This document shows, one piece after another, positions 60,501-64,000 of a stretch of 64,000 nucleotides of DNA. Each line of letters begins with the position of its first letter. Within the stretch, counting starts at the first letter, position 1. The stretch spans positions 62,001-126,000 of the forward strand of contig NW_025942185.1 in NCBI RefSeq assembly GCF_000764305.2. The letters run 5' to 3'. A model generated the notes under the pieces. It saw only the letters and a program-made list of their open reading frames with translations. It was not told the DNA's origin and did not search any database. The position numbers and the translations under genes were made by a program. The DNA comes from Hyalella azteca (taxonomy: Eukaryota > Arthropoda > Malacostraca > Amphipoda > Hyalellidae).

Positions 60501-62686
60501 GAACTGATTGCTTGAAATAGAAATACTCGCTTACGTGAAATGCACGTATGACGATCGTCATTGCATTAATGAGGCAAAGAGACTAAACGTATCACCGCTT
60601 GCCAGTCATTCATCGTGGTAGTCATTAGTCAAAAGTCGAAGTGTACTGTAGTATTTTGTAGTATATTTTGTAGTATTTAGCTCAATTGAATTTTTCAAAT
60701 TTCATTTGTGGATTCTTGTGGTGCACAAACCAAATTTCATTGCTAAATCTCTTTTACTTTAAAAATTTGTATAAGAAACATTCGTCTTAGATTTCAAATT
60801 TTTTTCAGCTAAACACAAAGCTTAAAGATTGACCTGAACTTATAAGATCACAATTCAACGATTACTCAGGGATTTGTTAAATTAGGCATGCATAGCTTCT
60901 CGAAAGATAAAAATAATAATCTTTTATTGAAACAGATCAGTTTGCAGATACCGAATCACAGATTTGTCAAGGAACCATGAATTGAAATTTTTGCCAATAT
61001 ATGATAAATATATTAAAATAATTATAAAATACTGTTTGTCAATGATGATAAATCTTATATAATAACCTTTTATTATATGTTGTGAGATGGCAGGCTATAA
61101 CAGAGTTGCAATATTTTCTTAAGAGAACCCCCAAACATATATCCGCCCCTGTTCACTTCGGGTTTTCGCATGAATGTTAGGAATCCTCTGTGATGCAATT
61201 TTTTCATACTTCATAATTAATCCCATAAGTAGATTTATTCCAAAAGTTGCATTCTGAGACGATTTAACTCCCTACGTCTCCGTTTGAAACGTCCCGTTCG
61301 TGTGTCCTTATCATGCCCGACTCGTGCTACCCTGAGACCTGCGCCATATCCTGCACCTCTCGCCCACCTCAACCTCTCAGACGACCGTCGAGTTCCCTGC
61401 ATGTCGTCGAGTATGCCTGGTGTCACCTAGTCCCAGCTTCATGAATGAAAAGAGTATCTTTCAGAATTCATACCTACTTGAAATAAATAAGAGGGAATAA
61501 CTGAAGATGACCTCCCGGTTGAGGAAGACCCTGGCTGAACTGCTGTTCCACTTCGTAAAGGTTGTATTCAAAATGGCTCCGATACCTGCAAGACGGACTA
61601 CAGCAACAAAACACTGCGCTGAAGCGCGGAAAACAAAAAGATAGGCAATAAAATTGGAATCTGATATGGATTTTAGTATTTCATTTGTTAATTTTTATTT
61701 CTGATCTGATTTAAATTCTATTAAATTTTATTACGTTTCGAAATTTATTTCGATATATTTGAAGTTCATCGTTAATTTTATTCAGCTTTTTGGTCTTCCT
61801 TCCCGTTCATAATGTTCCTATCCTTACATCGCTTTGTTTTTCTCCTTTTTGTACTTATATTTTTACCAATTTTTAAGAATTATTGAGCTCATATTGCGAT
61901 TCTTTGGATTATTAATATTTTAATTATTTGAAATGAAATACCCTAGCATGCTTTCACAGTTGAGCACATTGGTTCCATTCACCTTGTGTTTCTTTTTTTA
62001 ACGCTCAAGCTTAGTTTCCTCTGTTTCCTCACTGACAGCCCCAATGCCAGCCGCTGCTGCTGCCACTGCAGGTAATGATGTTCTCGTCACAGAATCAGAA
62101 ACTCAGAAGCAGGCAACTCAGCAGCTGGTTCAGCAACAACAGCAGCAAGAGGAGGATGAAGATGTAGAAATCGTGTACGAGGAGGTTGAAGAGGGCGATC
62201 TGGAGGGGGATGAGGAGGTGGAATACGTCGAGGAGATCATTGAGGAAGAAGAACAGGCTGCAGGACAGACCATCAGTGCTGGACAGACAGGCGGGTCTTC
62301 TACCACGTCCACCACTACAGTCAGGGTCGTAAGCCAGGATGGTGGCCAGATCCCAGCCGAGATGTTGCAGAAGATGGCACAAGCCCAGTCCGAATTTTCC
62401 CAGCAAGTGTCGAGCAGTTCAAGCGTGCGCATTCAGTCATCTTCATCAACGAGCTTCACGCAACAGTCATTTAGCATGAAGTCTGGCATGATCAGCTCCG
62501 AGCTGGATCTTTCTGAAGGGGTTGAAGGAGAGATGGTCTCCGTACAAAATACAGTCGAATCTAACCAACATTAAATCTTGAGTTCGGTTTGATGTACTTA
62601 GATTTCTGTCACCCTATTTTTTTCCAGATGAAGATGAAGAATACGAATACGAAGAGGTGGAAGAAGATGAAGAGGAGGAACAGTGA
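39403..62686 (+). CDS. Mlp84B: Muscle LIM protein (Mlp84B-like) gene, seven LIM domains, multi-exon
   Basis: Coding exons: 39403-39520, 39786-39939, 46395-46515, 46715-46811, then 49653-49734 or 50847-50925, 51689-51812, 52181-52359, 53086-53224, 53426-53604, 53955-54275, 54520-54667, 54992-55170, 55426-55585, 55785-55975, 56518-56764, optional 58670-58894, 60307-60400, 62039-62574, alternative 62628-62686. All junctions are GT..AG and in phase; the main form is about 1022 residues. Seven CxxC...HxxC-CxxC...CxxC LIM domains are each followed by GPxGYG[FY], the CRP/MLP family signature. In the family such proteins bind alpha-actinin and filamin at Z-discs and muscle attachment sites, and some also enter the nucleus. 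The first LIM and its [15 protein letters not shown] linker are typical of arthropod Mlp. Drosophila Mlp84B has five LIM domains, so this one is longer, and its C-terminal extension is not a domain I recognise. Confidence 0.95.
39786..39939 (+). CDS. Mlp84B: Mlp exon 2: second half of LIM1 and glycine-rich linker
   Basis: Completes the split serine codon and encodes [22 protein letters not shown], then [20 protein letters not shown] and TGAHL. Donor gtaagt at 39940, phase 2. In insects a one-LIM isoform (Mlp60A type) ends near here; no clear alternative last exon is visible in the following intron. Confidence 0.94.
40505..40545. promoter_or_regulatory. CCAAT / CRE / E-box cluster in Mlp intron 2
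   Basis: An inverted CCAAT (ATTGG, 40512), a perfect CRE TGACGTCA (40528-40535) and an overlapping E-box CACGTG (40534-40539) lie within 30 bp. On the minus strand an open frame (40305-40526) follows, with an internal ATG then [14 protein letters not shown]. This may be an enhancer or the promoter of a nested antisense transcript. Confidence 0.35.
40578..40634. repeat. CT microsatellite
   Basis: Two (CT)n runs separated by TTTCTCCTCCA, in Mlp intron 2. Confidence 0.9.
43120..43440. repeat. 53-bp minisatellite, about six copies
   Basis: GTTGATGAG recurs at 43129, 43182 and 43235, together with CATATGAGAGCTATG and ATCACGAGACAT. Lies in Mlp intron 2. Confidence 0.88.
45745..46380. repeat. 21-22-bp minisatellite abutting Mlp exon 3
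   Basis: Roughly 25 copies of GGGGTTAGCACTGAACATGG or GGGGTTAGCTCTGAACATCG, with diverged units on the left (GTACTGAACATGG). The last unit runs into the pre-exon sequence GATGCTCCCTGCAG. Confidence 0.92.
46395..46515 (+). CDS. Mlp84B: Mlp exon 3: linker and first half of LIM2
   Basis: Acceptor ctgcag at 46394. Encodes [20 protein letters not shown] and then [19 protein letters not shown]. The donor gtttga is weak, phase 0. A 22-bp minisatellite runs to within about 20 nt of the acceptor, so the splice signal sits at the edge of the array. Confidence 0.92.
46715..46811 (+). CDS. Mlp84B: Mlp exon 4: middle of LIM2
   Basis: Acceptor gccag, donor gtgaga, ends in phase 1. Encodes [20 protein letters not shown] followed by [12 protein letters not shown], giving the HxxC, CxxC and next-to-last zinc ligands. 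It must join one of two alternative exons that supply the last ligand. Confidence 0.93.
47735..47850. repeat. About 27-bp tandem repeat, four to five copies
   Basis: Repeated CAGTACCGGTTCATGCCTCT and GTA/GTG spacers, in Mlp intron 4. Confidence 0.85.
49653..49734 (+). CDS. Mlp84B: Mlp exon 5a: end of LIM2, alternative version A
   Basis: Acceptor cttag, donor gtaagt; 82 nt, enters in phase 1 and leaves in phase 2. Encodes [20 protein letters not shown] then TSKGNE. Compared with 5b, the basic KKFGPK-like motif is changed to QKFGPQ. Confidence 0.9.
50847..50925 (+). CDS. Mlp84B: Mlp exon 5b: end of LIM2, alternative version B
   Basis: Acceptor ttccag, donor gtacgt; 79 nt, same entry and exit phases as 5a, so the two are interchangeable. 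Splicing both in tandem would break the frame. Encodes [20 protein letters not shown] then QCDPD, homologous to 5a and keeping the basic KKFGPK motif. This is the pattern of mutually exclusive exons. Confidence 0.9.
51689..51812 (+). CDS. Mlp84B: Mlp exon 6: linker and first half of LIM3
   Basis: Acceptor ccccag, donor gtgagg. Encodes [20 protein letters not shown] and then [19 protein letters not shown]. The first codon is completed with TT from exon 5a (Phe) or TC from exon 5b (Ser). Confidence 0.94.
52181..52359 (+). CDS. Mlp84B: Mlp exon 7: second half of LIM3
   Basis: Acceptor atgcag, donor gtgagt. Encodes [20 protein letters not shown], then [20 protein letters not shown] and the glycine-rich [14 protein letters not shown]. 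It is 179 nt long, the same as exons 9 and 12, which shows the duplication history. Confidence 0.95.
52470..52630. repeat. Degenerate about 50-bp tandem repeat
   Basis: Three to four diverged copies of GAATTTATTATTCAGCCTAT followed by CATTTCAA, in an Mlp intron. Confidence 0.7.
53086..53224 (+). CDS. Mlp84B: Mlp exon 8: linker and first half of LIM4
   Basis: Acceptor cgccag, donor gtgaga. Encodes [20 protein letters not shown] and [19 protein letters not shown]. Confidence 0.95.
53426..53604 (+). CDS. Mlp84B: Mlp exon 9: second half of LIM4
   Basis: Acceptor accacag, donor gtaaga. Encodes [35 protein letters not shown] and [14 protein letters not shown]. It is 179 nt long, like exons 7 and 12. 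Confidence 0.95.
53955..54275 (+). CDS. Mlp84B: Mlp exon 10: complete LIM5 in one exon
   Basis: Acceptor ttgcag, donor gtgagt, 321 nt. Encodes linker [18 protein letters not shown], then the whole LIM domain from [19 protein letters not shown] through [20 protein letters not shown] to [17 protein letters not shown]3, LIM4, LIM6 and LIM7 have an intron exactly at the GR/FHK point; here it is absent, so it was probably lost. Confidence 0.95.
54520..54667 (+). CDS. Mlp84B: Mlp exon 11: linker and first half of LIM6
   Basis: Acceptor atttag, donor gtgagt. Encodes [20 protein letters not shown] and [20 protein letters not shown]. Confidence 0.94.
54992..55170 (+). CDS. Mlp84B: Mlp exon 12: second half of LIM6
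   Basis: Acceptor aaacag, donor gtgagt, 179 nt. Encodes [34 protein letters not shown] and [14 protein letters not shown]. Confidence 0.95.
55426..55585 (+). CDS. Mlp84B: Mlp exon 13: acidic linker and first half of LIM7
   Basis: Acceptor tctag, donor gtgagg. Encodes [20 protein letters not shown] and, later, [19 protein letters not shown]. Confidence 0.94.
55785..55975 (+). CDS. Mlp84B: Mlp exon 14: second half of LIM7
   Basis: Acceptor ctcag, donor gtgagt. Encodes [34 protein letters not shown] and [18 protein letters not shown]. All zinc ligands are present. The poly-glycine tail seen after LIM3-5 has diverged here, marking the end of the repeated region. Confidence 0.94.
56518..56764 (+). 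CDS. Mlp84B: Mlp exon 15: start of the C-terminal extension
   Basis: Acceptor ctgcag, donor gtaagt, phase 0 exit. Encodes [20 protein letters not shown], a Q/T-rich stretch and [18 protein letters not shown]. No known domain is recognised. An internal in-phase donor (CAG/gtaatc at 56698) could remove the last 22 residues. Confidence 0.88.
56990..57290. repeat. 62-bp tandem repeat, about four copies
   Basis: GTTGCAACTCCCTTGCAACA recurs at 57121 and 57183, together with TTTCAGCCTGTCCTCAACCT. TTGCAA-TTGCAA gives each unit a small hairpin. The array lies downstream of Mlp exon 15. Confidence 0.85.
57624..57880. mobile_element. Tc1/mariner-type MITE with about 100-bp inverted ends
   Basis: Left arm 57624-57724 and right arm 57781-57880 are reverse complements with essentially one G-run difference. 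Both ends begin CAGTGGGGG and the element is flanked by TA on each side (57622-57623, 57881-57882), the Tc1/mariner target. The 56-bp centre has no coding sequence. It sits in the intron after Mlp exon 15. Confidence 0.92.
58670..58894 (+). CDS. Mlp84B: Mlp optional exon 15b: Q/M/H-rich, cassette or alternative last exon
   Basis: Acceptor ctcccag at 58669 opens a 225-nt frame in the same phase as the exon 15 donor. It encodes [20 protein letters not shown] and later [20 protein letters not shown]. It can end at donor CAG/gtgatc (58894), which is in phase with exon 16, or read on five codons to TGA at 58903. An AATAAA lies at 58975-58980, so an alternative 3' end is possible. No homolog is recognised; the call rests on frame, splice sites and composition. 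Confidence 0.55.
60130..60300. repeat. Two-copy about 85-bp tandem duplication before Mlp exon 16
   Basis: CATCAGTAGAA-CCCATTCTA and TTTTTTTCTC-G-TAGCACT each occur twice, reaching the exon 16 acceptor. The polypyrimidine tract region was duplicated. Confidence 0.8.
60307..60400 (+). CDS. Mlp84B: Mlp exon 16: C-terminal extension
   Basis: Acceptor gttgcag, donor gtgaga, phase 0 entry and phase 1 exit. Encodes [20 protein letters not shown] and [11 protein letters not shown]. The phase 1 exit fits both exon 17 and exon 18. Confidence 0.85.
62039..62574 (+). CDS. Mlp84B: Mlp exon 17: last exon of the long form, acidic and S/T/Q-rich tail
   Basis: Acceptor ctgacag at 62038. Encodes [15 protein letters not shown], a Q run, a strongly acidic stretch ([20 protein letters not shown] onward), a Ser/Thr-rich part and a stop at 62572-62574. 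An internal donor (GCAG/gtaatg, 62071) leaves in phase 1 and could join exon 18 directly. Confidence 0.85.
62628..62686 (+). CDS. Mlp84B: Mlp exon 18: alternative short acidic C-terminus
   Basis: Acceptor tttttttccag at 62627 opens AT-GAA-GAT..., requiring a phase 1 donor, which exon 16 or the internal donor of exon 17 provides. Encodes [19 protein letters not shown] and TGA at 62684-62686. The sequence resembles the acidic block of exon 17, which supports it as a real alternative tail. Confidence 0.7.
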
Positions 62687-63228
62687 TGACCTTGCTTCTC
62701 TAACGAAGATGGTTTTTTTTTTTTTTTTTGTTCTTATCAAATTAAATGGTTGTTCCAACAGTTTATGTGCATTTTTTGTGTGGTATGAGAATATTGTTGT
62801 TTCTTCGGGCTAGTATATTTTCTCGTAACAATGAAGTTAACCACATCGAATAAGTAATTTCCTCGGAGGTCCAAAAATCGGAACATTTTCTCCCACTCCA
62901 CTAGACTTGGAATCGTCTCCCTTCCACTCGGCCTGTTGCGCTCCAAGTTTTATTTTATTTTATCGAACGTCGACTGAAAAAAACCAACGATTTCTGCTTC
63001 ACTGGAAACGGTTCAAATAGTATATTGTTCGTATTCTAAAACACAAACTTTCAGAATATGATTACTATTTGAGATACGATTTCCAGCGGACTACAAATCG
63101 TTAACGCCAAGTCCAAGAGCACCGTGAGTTGTGGTCTCCATCTCGTGCGAAGCGAAGCTGACGCATTTTCTGTCTTGAATCTAGCAAATCCAGTACTTTT
63201 TTTTAATTTAGCTGTTTGGCTTTTTATC

Positions 63229-63553
63229 AATAAACGCCACTTGCTTTCGTAAGATGTGTTCCAGCTGTCAGATGCATGCTATCGCTCGCTGACTCCATTA
63301 TTCTGAGGGACCCGGACGAACGAACGAGCCTCTGGCGAAAATGGGTTTCGTTAGACGAGTCACGTACTCTCTTTACGAAATGTCAACACTGAGACATGTG
63401 ACCTGTGATGTGTAAACTGGTGCAGGCACAGCAACTATTCCTGTTTTCGCCGCGTATGATCCACTCCTGTACAGTCTAAATTTATACGACCCTATATGTT
63501 ACCCGCATTTGTAGTGATGCTTCCTTCTCATGTCATGCTTCAAGCCTAATAAA
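63229..63553 (+). terminator. Mlp84B: Poly(A) signals of the Mlp gene
   Basis: AATAAA hexamers at 63229-63234 and 63548-63553 lie downstream of both stop codons (62574, 62686), each followed within 30 nt by a GT-rich stretch. These are the best candidates for the 3' ends. Confidence 0.6.
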
Positions 63554-64000
63554 GCGTTGGATTTGTTTATGAAGTTAAAAATTTCAAAAATATAACAATT
63601 TGGATTGTTCCTCATCTTAGACTGGGTTAGCCACAGCATCGGGTGAAACGCTGAGTCGTAAAATTTATTTCCATCATTATTTTCTGATTGAATTGCGTCG
63701 TATGGGCAGCCATTTCATGACAGAGTCTATTTCAGTTGATGTCGTTAGCAAAGTTAATGAACATTCTAACTGCAGTCTCGCGTCGCTGCACGTCGTGTAA
63801 GCTACCATACACGGCGTGCTTACGGCACTGGAATGCCTCCGCCATACTGCGAGTAATGTACCAATTATTTTCCATATTCCCGCTGTGCAGTGTTTGTTCT
63901 TCTAAAATATCAGCGGAAAAATGAGAATTGTCAACGTCTTATCTCATAGTAATTGTCCGAACCTAAGTTTAATATGAATGAGATATACTCTATCAATGTT

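Overview
The window looks like arthropod nuclear DNA, most probably from a crustacean; an amphipod or other malacostracan is possible, but this is inference. The reasons are an Mlp84B-type muscle LIM gene, a GT10 fucosyltransferase, a Pao/BEL retroelement, long introns with GT..AG borders, AT-rich spacers and very many short tandem repeats. There are no operons, Shine-Dalgarno sites or CRISPR arrays. One base (25209) is N.

Two host genes can be rebuilt exon by exon, with every splice phase matching. (1) On the minus strand, 18978 down to 12047, nine exons encode a type II Golgi alpha-1,3-fucosyltransferase (GT10): transmembrane segment, tandem-repeat stem, catalytic domain and stop codon. The ATG exon was not found and should lie above 18978. 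(2) On the plus strand, 39403 to 62686, there is a muscle LIM protein gene with seven LIM domains and a long C-terminal extension ending in an acidic tail. Two mutually exclusive exons encode the end of LIM2, and there are at least three possible C-termini. Its 5' untranslated exon and promoter are upstream, perhaps near 37260.

Between the two genes lies a coding-intact but integrase-less Pao/BEL retroelement (ORF 30429 to 26305, minus) bounded by a 97-bp direct repeat that is probably an LTR remnant. Other mobile remains are a fresh-looking 257-bp Tc1/mariner-type MITE in a LIM-gene intron (57624-57880), a composite tRNA-derived SINE (22136-22545) with a relative at 39195-39290, a broken mariner/SETMAR-like helix-turn-helix fragment (35760-36140), and two copies of a 29-nt motif resembling a hammerhead ribozyme core (4143, 19457).

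The remainder is spacer and intron crowded with about twenty minisatellite or simple-repeat arrays with units of about 15 to 85 bp. One 18-bp array is coding, in the fucosyltransferase stem. Most long open frames outside the genes above come from arrays whose unit length or composition avoids stop codons, and I do not call them genes.
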